From assembly GCA_038142005.1 (NCBI GenBank), contig JAYQJE010000001.1, positions 806,001 through 870,000 of the forward strand: a stretch of DNA of 64,000 nt, read 5' to 3'. The notes beneath the pieces were generated by a model. That model searched no databases and had not been told where the DNA came from. It was given only the letters and a program-made list of their open reading frames with translations. The position numbers and the translations under genes were made by a program. Positions 1-7,961 of the stretch are shown piece by piece (the first letter of the stretch is position 1; the number at the start of each line of letters is the position of its first letter). The DNA is from SHAN690 sp023262195 (GTDB lineage: Bacteria > Bacteroidota > Bacteroidia > Flavobacteriales_G > Salibacteraceae).

Positions 1-21
1 AACTGGTTTGATTTATAGCTA

Positions 22-579
22 TTAAATTGAAAAGAGCTGTTTTTGAACATACGCATAAGTCTTTAATTTTTTGCCATCTTCAAGGATCACTGTGGCACCT
101 ATGATGTATGATCGACCGCCTTCTAAATTCTTAGGGGCAATCAGTCGCATTGGTATATAAGTTGTTTCACCAGGATTAGCTGTAAACTCTAATTGTTGAG
201 AGGCCAAATGGCTCCAGCCATTTGGTAATTGTAGACTTAACTCACCTGATGTGAGCTCCTGTGAGTTATTGACAAAAACCAAACTATTGAAAACAGAAGT
301 TTGATCATCGATTTCTTGCTTATAAATAGAAAACTTAAATTCTTTACTAATGCTATCATTTGGGGGGGTTAATTTTTCTGTATTAACACTGTCGGACCTA
401 TCAAAAAACGGATCAATCGACTTAGCTATGCTGTCTAGAAATAATAAACTGTCTATTGTTAGCTCGTTCACTGCGCTGTCGCTTAATTCAAGAACATTCG
501 TATCAGAGCGCTGTGAGATGGCGGGAGCTGCTATTACCGCGAAAAAGAAGGACAAGAGTATGATTTGGCCTAATCGCAT
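22..579 (-). CDS. Secreted protein with C-terminal NEW3-like Ig domain
   Basis: The 185-residue protein starts with a clear signal peptide (MRLGQIILLSFFFAVIAAPAISQ, cleavage near residue 22), so it is exported. The C-terminal 90 residues (LQLPNGW... FTANPGETTYIPMRL... GRSYIIGATV) look like an NPCBM-associated/NEW3-type beta-sandwich, a fold often used for protein or surface contacts; this is a pattern judgement, not a profile hit. It is the third gene of a minus-strand set with the two pilin-like genes at 596-1317 and 1335-2015, and only about 16 bases separate it from the former. The operon probably continues left of the window. No enzymatic motif is visible. A structural or assembly role in a surface fibre is inferred from context only. 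Confidence 0.6.
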   Translation of the reverse strand: MRLGQIILLSFFFAVIAAPAISQRSDTNVLELSDSAVNELTIDSLLFLDSIAKSIDPFFDRSDSVNTEKLTPPNDSISKEFKFSIYKQEIDDQTSVFNSLVFVNNSQELTSGELSLQLPNGWSHLASQQLEFTANPGETTYIPMRLIAPKNLEGGRSYIIGATVILEDGKKLKTYAYVQKQLFSI

Positions 580-595
580 TTTTATAGGCCTCTAT

Positions 596-1317
596 CTAGT
601 AATTAGGGTCTATGCATACAGTGCACTCAGGGACCAAGGTGAATGATATAGTAACATAGTATGCATCTGGCACATACCCTCCAGCTGCATCAATAAAAGG
701 AACTGATAAAGCACAAGGCCCACTCGCTGGAGATACTCCCATGAAATAATCAATACTTATTTGATCAGTCGTCCAAAATCGATCAGCTATCTGTAAAGGG
801 AATTGTCCTCTTGAAAGATTGGCCCCCCTGCGGTTGGTATTTGGTCCAAGGCAACTTTCGTGCCCGTTACGGTGACTGCGGAGGCAGCGAAACCTGCTGA
901 TACTGTTGCAGAGGCTTCTAGAGCGCAGAGTGGAAGTGAATTGGCAGGATTCAACCCCGTGAAATTGGGGTCATCTGTGTCTAAATATATTGAGTAACCA
1001 GTAATGGTCGATCCTGCTATTGGATCAGCAGAGGTGCCCCCTTCTGAATTGCAATTACAAATTGATATACCCATGACTGTACTATTGGATTTTGTTATTC
1101 CGTTCTTATAGTCGCTGATGGTTTGGAAATTGAAATCTACACTCGACCCAGATAGCATACTAAGTCTAGCGCTGTTATAATCAATTATGCCAACTGGAGC
1201 AGGATCATTACAAGGAGAGCACTGTCCTCTAGCCTGTGTTATTGAAAAAAGCGCAACAATAAGGACGGGATTTCGCAGAAGATTCATAAAAAGATAAAGG
1301 CGAACAATCGTAATCAT
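596..1317 (-). CDS. Secreted pilin-like protein, paralogue of the next gene, frameshifted
   Basis: Read directly, the frame ends at 787, but after a run of six C at about 823-828 the next frame continues through a plausible tail (QIADRFWTTDQISIDYF ... DAYYVTISFTLVPECTVC) to a stop at 596. The whole protein is about 240 residues with an N-terminal signal peptide (start probably at the second Met, MNLLRNP). It shares with the product of 1335-2015 the pattern F-x-TI-x-DY-x-x-G near residue 65 and a C-terminal Y-V-x-x-x-F-x-L strand, so the two are paralogues. It has several Cys, unlike its neighbour. Function is unknown; an exported fibre subunit served by the divergent PapD-like chaperone is the inference. 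The G/C homopolymer could be a sequencing error or a phase-variable tract. Confidence 0.6.
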
Positions 1318-1334
1318 TCGCCTTAATTATCATT

Positions 1335-2015
1335 TTAATTATCAGAGACCTGCAATTCAAATAGAACGTTGACAACATATCTATCAGGATCAACCCCTGT
1401 CTGCTCGATTAATGAAACAGCATTCATATCTCCTTCTGCCGTACCGCATCTCCAAGTGATGGTGAAGTCATTATCTGCCTCATCTCCTGCATTAGAAGCG
1501 CCCGTATTATCCCAACCTATAAGTTCAACTGGGTACACATCTAGGTCAGCCACAACAGTAGCGAGCGTGGTGGGGGCACTTATGAGTTCACCCGTTCCAA
1601 AGGTGTGTGCTCCATTTGCTGCAAGTTGAAGACCTACATTATCCAACGCTAAAGTGTTTGGAGTCGTCCCATCATCTACTCCGATAAAAGTTGCGTTTTC
1701 GGCTCCATACATTAAATCCCATTCAGTAGAGGATGAGATTGTAAAAGAAGATTGATAAAACCCAAAAGAAGTAGCAGCATTGGCAGAAGCGGACGCTGCG
1801 TCACCGGATAAACCATCACGATAATCATCGATGGTATTGAAGACGAATTCTATGTTACCTCCATCATAAATAGACATCCTTAAAACTTGGTTTAAGTTGA
1901 CTGCTACAGGAATGACATTACGATCTCTGACGGCTTGAGCATTGGAGAGGGTGGAAAACATTAGACTGGTCAGAAGGGCACACACTGTTAAAAAACTTAG
2001 GTGATTTTTTTTCAT
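1335..2015 (-). CDS. Secreted pilin-like beta-rich protein
   Basis: 226 residues with a typical signal peptide (MKKNHLSFLTVCALLTSLMFSTLSNAQA in outline, cleavage after about residue 27). The mature part is Asp, Asn, Thr and Ser rich, Cys-poor, and contains FVFNTIDDYRDGL (about residues 57-69), matched by FNFQTISDYKNGI in the downstream paralogue. It ends on an amphipathic strand (YVVNVLFELQVSDN), the kind of C-terminal strand that chaperone-usher subunits pair with their chaperone. It is the first gene of the minus-strand set, with a Bacteroidota-type promoter box at 2042-2049, and it lies back to back with the PapD-like chaperone. I do not recognise a named family. Major subunit of an extracellular fibre is inferred. 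Confidence 0.6.
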   Translation of the reverse strand: MKKNHLSFLTVCALLTSLMFSTLSNAQAVRDRNVIPVAVNLNQVLRMSIYDGGNIEFVFNTIDDYRDGLSGDAASASANAATSFGFYQSSFTISSSTEWDLMYGAENATFIGVDDGTTPNTLALDNVGLQLAANGAHTFGTGELISAPTTLATVVADLDVYPVELIGWDNTGASNAGDEADNDFTITWRCGTAEGDMNAVSLIEQTGVDPDRYVVNVLFELQVSDN

Positions 2016-2041
2016 GGTACAATTATTTTTTTAGTTTTCAA

Positions 2042-2049
2042 CAAAAGTA
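2042..2049 (-). promoter_or_regulatory. Putative -7 box of the pilin-like operon
   Basis: On the minus strand this reads TACTTTTG, an exact match to the Bacteroidota -7 consensus TAnnTTTG, 27 bases upstream of the ATG at 2015. I see no convincing -33 TTG at the usual distance. Confidence 0.45.
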
Positions 2050-2124
2050 CATTACAATCTAATATCGTCACGGATTTTGTTTTTTTGTTTTAATGAAAAA
2101 CTGGATTGTCGACCTTGGAGAAAC

Positions 2125-2132
2125 TATATTTG
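2125..2132 (+). promoter_or_regulatory. Putative -7 box of the PapD-like chaperone
   Basis: TATATTTG matches TAnnTTTG exactly and lies 22 bases before the ATG at 2154. A TTG at 2106-2108 is a possible -33 element with a short spacer. With the box at 2042 it makes a divergent promoter pair in the 138-base gap. Confidence 0.45.
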
Positions 2133-2153
2133 TATTTATTTTCAAAAAAATAA

Positions 2154-2903
2154 ATGAGATACCTTACCATTTTACTATTTGTTCTGGCTAACAGCCTTGC
2201 AGCACAGGATTTTGAGGTAAGCCCGGTTCTAATAGAGGTTAATGCTAGACAAGGAAGGGTATCAAAAGACGTCATGATTTTCAATCATACTGACTCCCCG
2301 AAAATTTTTAATGTCAAGGAATATGATTTTATCATAGAAGATGAAGGTAAAAAGATGTCTGCCGAGTTTGGCTCTACTCCCCGAACTTTGAAAGGAGTAT
2401 TGAATATATCCCCTTCAACTTTAATGTTGCAGCCAAATGAGAAAAGTTTTTTTACGGTAACAATTGACCCTATTGTGGGCTCCAAAATGCGATGGGGGAA
2501 ATTGACAATAATTGCTGAGAACGAAGTGTCAGTGCTTGAGGAAGTAGCATCGCTGGGGGCAGGGGTCAAAATAAAACCCGCCATTTCAGTAATGGTATAT
2601 GCGCATACCGACCAAGCTTTGCCCGATGCGGAAATTTTGACTCCTGAAAAAATTGACTCAGGATACAGTGTGCTTATTAGAAATACCGGGGATTCGAAAT
2701 TAAAAGCAAAAGTCACTTTTCTCCTCACTAATGTTATGACGGGAGACGAAGTAGAGATAAACGAAATGGCAGCTGGGCTGTTGCCTGGGGAAGAGAAGAC
2801 ACTAATCACCGAGATTCCCGATCATGAATATCCAAAAGCAATGCTTACGGTTTTGATGGATTATAGCCCAAATGCGGACTTAAAGGAGTTCAAATTGTTT
2901 TAG
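2154..2903 (+). CDS. PapD-like periplasmic fimbrial chaperone
   Basis: 249 residues: signal peptide (MRYLTILLFVLANSLAAQ), then an N-terminal Ig-like domain that opens FEVSPVLIEVNARQGRVSKDV and carries NISPSTLMLQPNEKSFFTVTI (split here by eye, about residues 85-105), followed by a second beta domain (about 150-240). This two-domain plan and the SP..I/N.R.G...V.V.N....P opening are those of PapD/FimC-type chaperones, which complete the fold of pilus subunits by donor-strand complementation in the periplasm. No usher is visible in the window, but the divergent operon runs off its left edge. The gene is transcribed away from two secreted pilin-like paralogues, its likely clients. Family-level call fairly sure; clients inferred. 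Confidence 0.7.
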   Translation: MRYLTILLFVLANSLAAQDFEVSPVLIEVNARQGRVSKDVMIFNHTDSPKIFNVKEYDFIIEDEGKKMSAEFGSTPRTLKGVLNISPSTLMLQPNEKSFFTVTIDPIVGSKMRWGKLTIIAENEVSVLEEVASLGAGVKIKPAISVMVYAHTDQALPDAEILTPEKIDSGYSVLIRNTGDSKLKAKVTFLLTNVMTGDEVEINEMAAGLLPGEEKTLITEIPDHEYPKAMLTVLMDYSPNADLKEFKLF

Positions 2904-2908
2904 ACTAG

Positions 2909-3853
2909 GTGTTGATTGTATTGATGTATTTCGGGGCGTTATTCCCATTAAACGCTCTGCAGGAGCCTGACACTATAGTCGTAACTTACACGGGAGATAC
3001 AGTTGTAAGGGAAGAATATTTGGTCGAAATAAATCAAGAAGGAGATACTCTTAGATGCGGCTTTTATAATTCATTTTACAAAAACGGGATGCCGGATCAA
3101 AAGGGGGATATAAAAAAAATAATCTCAGCGGTGAGTGGAGGTTATTTGATCGAAATGGGTATTTAGAACAGAGAGTAAATTATAAAAGGGGAAACAACAC
3201 GGCTCTTTCGAGAAGTATCATATTCAAACAGAAGAACTCAGTTGTTATGGGAGGTATCGAAATAATTTACTCCAAGGGTGGGTAATCTTTTTTACTGAGC
3301 ATGGGTCTATTTTGGAAAAAAGCCATTATAGGAAGAACTTACGTGACGGAAAGACAACTACCTATTTCGAATCGGGAGGAATAAGAGAGGTTTCAAAATT
3401 TGAATTAGGAATCAGACACGGAAAGCGATTATACTACTTAGAGACTGGAGGCCTCATTAAGTCGGAAAAATATGTTAGTGGCAGGTTGCAAGGTCAAACA
3501 GTGATATACCATGTGGATTCAAAAGTTATTTCTCAAAAATTGAGTTATCGCGATAACGTTCTGAATGGAATCCATTTAACTTATTATTCAAGTGGTCAAC
3601 TTAAATCAGAGTGTAATTATCGGGACAACAAAAGGATAGGTCGGTTTGTATCGTATCATGAAATGGATTAGTGATGGAAAGCGGGAATTATATTAACGGA
3701 GAGAAGAATGGGAATTGGGAGGTTTTCGATGAAAATGGAGTGTTAGTGAGTTCCGCATTTATGCAAAGAGGAGAGATTTCTGGGCATTTAAATATCTACA
3801 ATAATCAAGGAGAGCTAATCAATAAAATTGATTACGATAATGCAGAAGAATAA
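2909..3853 (+). pseudogene. YwqK-type MORN-variant repeat protein, broken by about three frameshifts
   Basis: Reading begins at a GTG at 2909 with a short signal-like segment (LIVLMYFGALFPLNALQ). The frame breaks at the A8 run near 3112-3119, again near 3190 (AAAGGGGAAAC), and near 3667. Joining the pieces gives one protein of about 310 residues full of MORN_2-like units of the form G-x-W-x-x-(F/Y)-x-x-x-G-x-L, for example GEWRLFDRNGYL, KTTTYFESGGIRE, LTYYSSGQLKSE and GNWEVFDENGVL. Such repeats occur in YwqK-like proteins, often labelled antitoxin in databases without strong support. It follows the chaperone by five bases and may belong to the same transcript. Three breaks in under 1 kb mean either a real pseudogene or poor sequence; the reading cannot decide. 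Confidence 0.6.
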
Positions 3854-4169
3854 ACCGCCTATTCTATTAATTGCAACGCTGAATATCAGTTTAATCATTA
3901 TTTGCCTAATTCAAGGCGGGTGTAAAGATTCAGTTGCCGAGTGTTCAAATACTTATGCCCTTGTCAGAACGAATATTTCGAATGAGTGCAGTTTTGTAAT
4001 CATTTCTGAAAGTCTTATTTATGAGCCAGCAAATATTTCGCAGTTTAATTTTACAGCATCACTAGGCGATTCTACTCAAATCCAAGCCGATTTCAGGGTT
4101 TCTGATCAGTTTTTTCCGCAATGTATAGGAGACTACCGGGTGGAATTATTTTGCTTAGAGCCTTTATAG
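3840..4169 (+). CDS. Small lipoprotein of unknown function
   Basis: About 109 residues. I chose ATG 3840 because it gives a clean lipoprotein signal: positively charged start MQKNK, a hydrophobic stretch (LLIATLNISLIIICLI) and a lipobox-like QGGC with Cys near residue 28. The mature part has four further Cys (AECSN, SNECSF, FPQCIGDY, LFCLEP), suggesting disulfides. It overlaps the end of the YwqK-like gene and probably shares its transcript. No family recognised. Confidence 0.5.
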   Translation: MQKNKPPILLIATLNISLIIICLIQGGCKDSVAECSNTYALVRTNISNECSFVIISESLIYEPANISQFNFTASLGDSTQIQADFRVSDQFFPQCIGDYRVELFCLEPL

Positions 4170-4310
4170 TTGCTGGATTCTCAATGCCCCGCATGTCAGC
4201 AATGAAATGAGATTATTTGACAAATCAAACTTAAACCTCGTTTCGCTTGCTACGAAAAAACAGTTGAATCATTGAGCCAACAACTGCTCTTCATATTATC
4301 TCTACTTCCA

Positions 4311-4391
4311 TTAGAATCAGACTCTAAGAAGTATTACTCCGCAAAGAATAGGAATCAATCAGGTTGGAGAGATGATCTAAAACAACATTGA
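4311..4391 (+). pseudogene. Decayed C-terminal fragment of a septknot/DUF6150-like gene
   Basis: In this frame the sequence encodes SDSKKYYSAKNRNQSGW followed by RDDLKQH and a stop, which aligns with the end of the intact gene at 7962-8291 (SDLKIFFVKYKNQSGW, then RDKSKQH). The frame stays open a little further left but without recognisable repeats or a start. It is a remnant of a second copy. The rest of 4170-4493 shows no gene. Confidence 0.55.
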
Positions 4392-4493
4392 ATGGATTAG
4401 ATACACCTTCTTTGAATGTTAGCTTAAACTATCTAAGAAGACTAAAGATACACGAACTCAATGATGATGGTGTGACGATGATTTGAGGCAAAC

Positions 4494-4775
4494 TCAAACT
4501 TTGTTTAACTCAAAAATCTCATAGCTTTCCATCACCTCTCCAAAAACAGGTTTTGACACAGGATTTGAACCATCTAAAAATGAATGTAAAGCATTTTCAT
4601 TGTGTACAGCAATCTTGAACATTACTACACTCTTATCAGGGGAAACCGTACCTATGGTTTTTGTCAAATCTGCAATTCTTCTTCTTTCATTCATTCCTTC
4701 TTCAGATTTCATAAAACCCATAAATTTCTCAAACTTACCATCTGCAAGCTTTGCAACAACAAGAATATCTTTCAT
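4494..4775 (-). CDS. Small conserved-looking alpha/beta protein, possibly DUF3764-like
   Basis: 93 residues with no signal peptide or membrane segment. The layout (a first strand KDILVVAKLA, a helix around FEKFMGFMKSEEGMNERRR, central strand VVMFKIAVHN, a helix ALHSFLDGS, and a last strand MESYEIFEL) suggests a ferredoxin-like or dimeric alpha-beta barrel fold, as in small DUF3764-type proteins; that family name is a guess from pattern. It stands alone on the minus strand between a decayed fragment and the SpoIIE gene. Confidence 0.5.
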   Translation of the reverse strand: MKDILVVAKLADGKFEKFMGFMKSEEGMNERRRIADLTKTIGTVSPDKSVVMFKIAVHNENALHSFLDGSNPVSKPVFGEVMESYEIFELNKV

Positions 4776-4914
4776 ATAAATTGACTTAATAAAGAATAAC
4801 CCCCAAGATACAAATAATTCCCCTAACCTAAATGGGGATTCCTATGAGTTAATCAATTACTCTTCGCAAAGCATAAACAATAAATCCTCTAGAAATTTCA
4901 TTTGAACTTGAATA

Positions 4915-4937
4915 TAGTAAAAGCTGTAGTTTTACTA
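4915..4937. repeat. Perfect 8-bp inverted repeat at the SpoIIE gene start
   Basis: TAGTAAAA and TTTTACTA are perfect 8-base complements separated by seven bases, ending three bases before the TTG start at 4940. It could be an operator or a 5' hairpin covering the initiation region. Confidence 0.5.
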
Positions 4938-4939
4938 GG

Positions 4940-6883
4940 TTGAAAATTAGCACTAATCATTTGTTCTGTAAATCACGCTCCTTTGTGGCTAGCCTTGTGC
5001 TGGTAATGTTTCAATTATTCAACGTCTCCGTCAAAGCTTCCGAAATCACAACAGACTCCTTAAAGCTGATGCGTTTTTCAGATTCATTGGCGAGAGTATT
5101 TGAAGATGATGGCCTTTCTGCTGGCCAAATCCACGAGGCATTTGAAAAAAATAATAAGCGCTTTAACGCATCAATATCAAGGTACCTGGAGATTGAGGAA
5201 CAAGTGATTCTTGCAGGATCTTGTTTAGAATACAACCAATTTGATATCGCTAATCAATTGGCCATTGATGTTTTGAAAGCATCCAGAATATTAGGATACA
5301 AATCGGGGATCGCCTCATCCCATCAAGTGCTTGCACACATAAGCCACTATTTGGATGAACATGAAAAAGCAATGCAATTAGCAGATAGCATTTACTGGTT
5401 TTATGAAACATTGGGTAAAGACAGCGCGCTTGCAGCGCCTTTAATTTTAAAAGCCATAGTCGATACAAATCACAACAAGGCGATTGAATACCTTGCACAA
5501 GTCGCCCAAATTGCGAAAAAAGACAGGACCTGTCGACACTTTCCAATGTTTATCACAACCTCTCCTTTGAATATTTTGAAGTAGAAAATTTGGATTCTGC
5601 CGCGGTTTATGTGCAAAAATCATATGCTGTTTCAGAGCAAATTAACAGTGCTAAAACCTGGGCATACCATTACTGGCTAGAAGCTAATTTAGCTTTTCGA
5701 TTGCAAGACTATGTAGAAGCCGAGATAAGTTTTAACAAGTCACTTGCGCATGTCTCAGACTCAAGTAAAGCTGTTGGATTAAGTTGCTTTTCTGCTTTGG
5801 TCCAATTGAATATCAAAAAAAAACAGTTCCAAAAAGCTTTGAATTTGCTCCAATTTCGAAACCAATTACTGACCATAAATACAGAAAAAGAATTTGAGAA
5901 TAGGCGCCAGATATATGAAGAAATTCAAAGACTAAATAAGGACAAGTACTTGCAAGAAGTTCGTTTCGAGAAAATAGCATTTGAACAAACTAGATTAAGA
6001 ATCATAATTCTTGCATCTATCGTGATTGTTTTGTTACTCTTTTTTGTAGTTTATCTTCAGGCCCGCAACAAAAAAAAGTTGGAACAAATCAACCAAACCA
6101 TTACTCTGAACAAAAAACTAATCGAAAACAAAAACAGGGAGTTAACAGACTCTATAAACTATGCCCAACGCGTACAAAACAGCCTGTTACCCAGAGAAGA
6201 AAAAACTAAAAAAGCTGCTCAAAGACCACTTCATCCTGTTCTTGCCGCGGGATATTGTCTCAGGCGATTTTTATTGGGCAGCTTCCAATGAAGCCGGTAC
6301 ATATTTTGCAGTTGCAGACTGCACGGGACACGGAGTGCCTGGCGCAATGGTTAGTTCCGTGTGCTATAATGCTCTAAACAAAAGCTTAAAAGAAAGCCTA
6401 ACGGAACCGGCACAAATTCTAAATCGCACCCGAGAACTTATAGTAAATGAATTTGACGAAGCCGATGAAGCGCTGTCTGACGGAATGGATATCGCCATGT
6501 GTTTGATTAACGGTGAGAATTTAGAGTATGCAGGGGCTTACAACCCATTGATTATAATTCGCGATCATGAATTAATCGAAATCAAAGCGGATAAGCAGCC
6601 GGTAGGGAAGTTTATTCAGTACAAGCCCTTTACAAATCACCGTTTCCAGCTCAAAAAGGGCGATGTTATGTATATATTCTCTGATGGCTTTGCCGACCAA
6701 TTTGGGGGTGATAAAGGCAAAAAGTTCAAAACCACTAAATTCAAGGCTCTCCTATTAGAAATCCATCAATTGCCTATGGCAGATCAAAAACATAAATTAA
6801 GAGAAATATTTGAAGGATGGAAGTCTAGCTATAGCCAAGTTGATGATGTTTCTGTCTTGGGATTGAGAAGTTTAGAAAATTGA
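4940..6883 (+). CDS. TPR - membrane - SpoIIE/PP2C-type serine phosphatase, two frameshifts
   Basis: Three overlapping frames join into one protein of about 645 residues. The breaks lie near 5525 (after AAAAAAGACAGG) and near 6205 (A-rich run after AGAGAAG). Order: signal peptide, TPR-like helices (about 40-330, including YVEAEISFNKSLAHVS), one membrane helix (IIILASIVIVLLLFFVVYL), a coiled-coil with YAQRVQNSLLP, then a SpoIIE/RsbU phosphatase domain with DIVSGDFYW, VADCTGHGVPGAMVS and YIFSDGFADQFGG, the Asp and Gly metal-binding motifs. Such Bacteroidota proteins are thought to sense through the periplasmic TPRs and dephosphorylate a cytoplasmic partner-switching protein; no anti-sigma partner is nearby. 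The first frame has only a TTG start. Function at family level is sure. Confidence 0.8.
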
Positions 6884-6945
6884 AGTTAATCATGATCCCA
6901 CTGAAAACTCCATTTTCCCATCAGATATAATACCTCAAATAATAA

Positions 6946-6966
6946 GTGGTTCCCATTGGGAACCAC
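6946..6966. repeat. Perfect inverted repeat GTGGTTCCCA-T-TGGGAACCAC
   Basis: Ten-base arms around a single base, so nearly a pure palindrome, about 60 bases after the SpoIIE stop. There is no T tract, so it looks more like a dimeric-protein binding site than a terminator. Confidence 0.55.
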
Positions 6967-7408
6967 AGTGAATATACTGTCAAATCAAAACTACGTCAGC
7001 ATTGATGTATGTGGTGATTTAACTAAACAGTATCCATCACTCCTTTAAAGGCGAATCTTAGATTCAGTACAAAAAAAATCTCTGGCAAGAAAGGGTTAAA
7101 AATTGAGGTTAAACATGATGTGTTTTAGTGAAAAGGAGCTTGGTAAAACTCAGGCATATCCTCCACGATTAACTCAGCCAACTCTAAGGACCTTTAAATA
7201 GGTTAAAGACATTCAGATTTGAATAATCCATAACCTCTGTAGCTTCACTAACGAGCCTGTCCTCATGTAGATTTCGATAGCTCCAGAATACCTGAAAGAG
7301 TGGAGAGGTTATTGTCAATTAGCTTAGATTGGCTATTTAATCTCCTTCAAAGGCACTTAAAGGAGCCTTGGTTGCATGTCGCATATGTCCTCTTATGACA
7401 ACTAAATG

Positions 7409-7431
7409 CTTTACTTTAGCGTTTAGTAAAG
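7409..7431. repeat. Inverted repeat CTTTACT / AGTAAAG
   Basis: Seven-base arms with a nine-base spacer, ending 32 bases upstream of the small membrane gene at 7463. It is a possible operator for that pair. Confidence 0.35.
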
Positions 7432-7462
7432 AAAGAGCATAAGGCAGTCAATCGAAAACAAA

Positions 7463-7666
7463 ATGGTTATGAAAAAAGCAATGGAGTTTATCAATAGTTG
7501 GTATCCCGTAATATTAGCATTTGCGGCCCTAATTTATTCAGTAAGTTTAGGACTAATCGGTCTTACAGAAGAGGCGCAGTATTCAGCACATTGGCCAGGA
7601 ACTATCCTTTTATTCGCAATAGCAATTAGACAGAGAAGACTTACTAACGCAAAGAATAAGGCGTAA
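7463..7666 (+). CDS. Small membrane protein
   Basis: 67 residues, start at ATG 7463 or 7469 (MKKAMEF). Two hydrophobic segments (YPVILAFAALIYSVSLGLI and PGTILLFAIAI) are followed by a basic tail (RQRRLTNAKNKA), so it is probably a two-pass inner-membrane protein with a cytoplasmic C-terminus. Its stop overlaps the ATG of the next small ORF (TAATG), indicating translational coupling. No family recognised. Confidence 0.45.
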   Translation: MVMKKAMEFINSWYPVILAFAALIYSVSLGLIGLTEEAQYSAHWPGTILLFAIAIRQRRLTNAKNKA

Positions 7667-7797
7667 TGGGTTATGGGATGTTTATTATCGGAGCTATTAT
7701 TTTTGGGCTCTACATGTTCCTTACTCTTTGGAATATAGTCTATAGTGGTAAAAAACAAGATGAAGATAATTCGAGGGAACTCCCTGACTGCCTTTAA
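7666..7797 (+). CDS. 43-residue single-pass membrane protein
   Basis: It begins at ATG 7666, overlapping the preceding stop, and encodes MGYGMFIIGAIIFGLYMFLT, then LWNIVYSGKKQDEDN and a short tail. There is one membrane helix followed by a charged tail. The overlapping stop/start and matching character suggest a two-gene unit with 7463-7666. Confidence 0.4.
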   Translation: MGYGMFIIGAIIFGLYMFLTLWNIVYSGKKQDEDNSRELPDCL

Positions 7798-7961
7798 TTT
7801 AAATAGGCAGACCTAGTTTATTGCACTTGCCTGAGCCGACAGAATACTAAAGTCGTCATTAAGAAACAATAATTTTTCCTCTCTTTCTCTGAGAATCTTC
7901 GATCATCTTTACTCTTGTGTAATCATAAATTGAGACTTCGTATAATAACAGCGAATCTTAT

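Larger units (their letters stand above)
6884..7462. other. Non-coding stretch with several small palindromes
   Basis: No convincing gene. It contains dyads at 6946-6966 and 7409-7431, a CCTTTAAAGG palindrome at 7042-7051 and a GAATCT/AGATTC dyad just after it. The minus strand around 7130-7290 has coding-like segments (for example SYRNLHEDRLVSEATEVMDY) interrupted by a stop, so a decayed gene is possible. Confidence 0.4.

Noticed and set aside
350..646. 98-codon plus-strand frame opposite the first secreted proteins
   Set aside because: Shadow of the minus-strand genes at 22-579 and 596-1317; no domain, no start context.
2285..2809. 174-codon minus-strand frame
   Set aside because: Entirely opposite the PapD-like chaperone, which has a signal peptide and family motifs; the antisense product is low in meaningful patterns.
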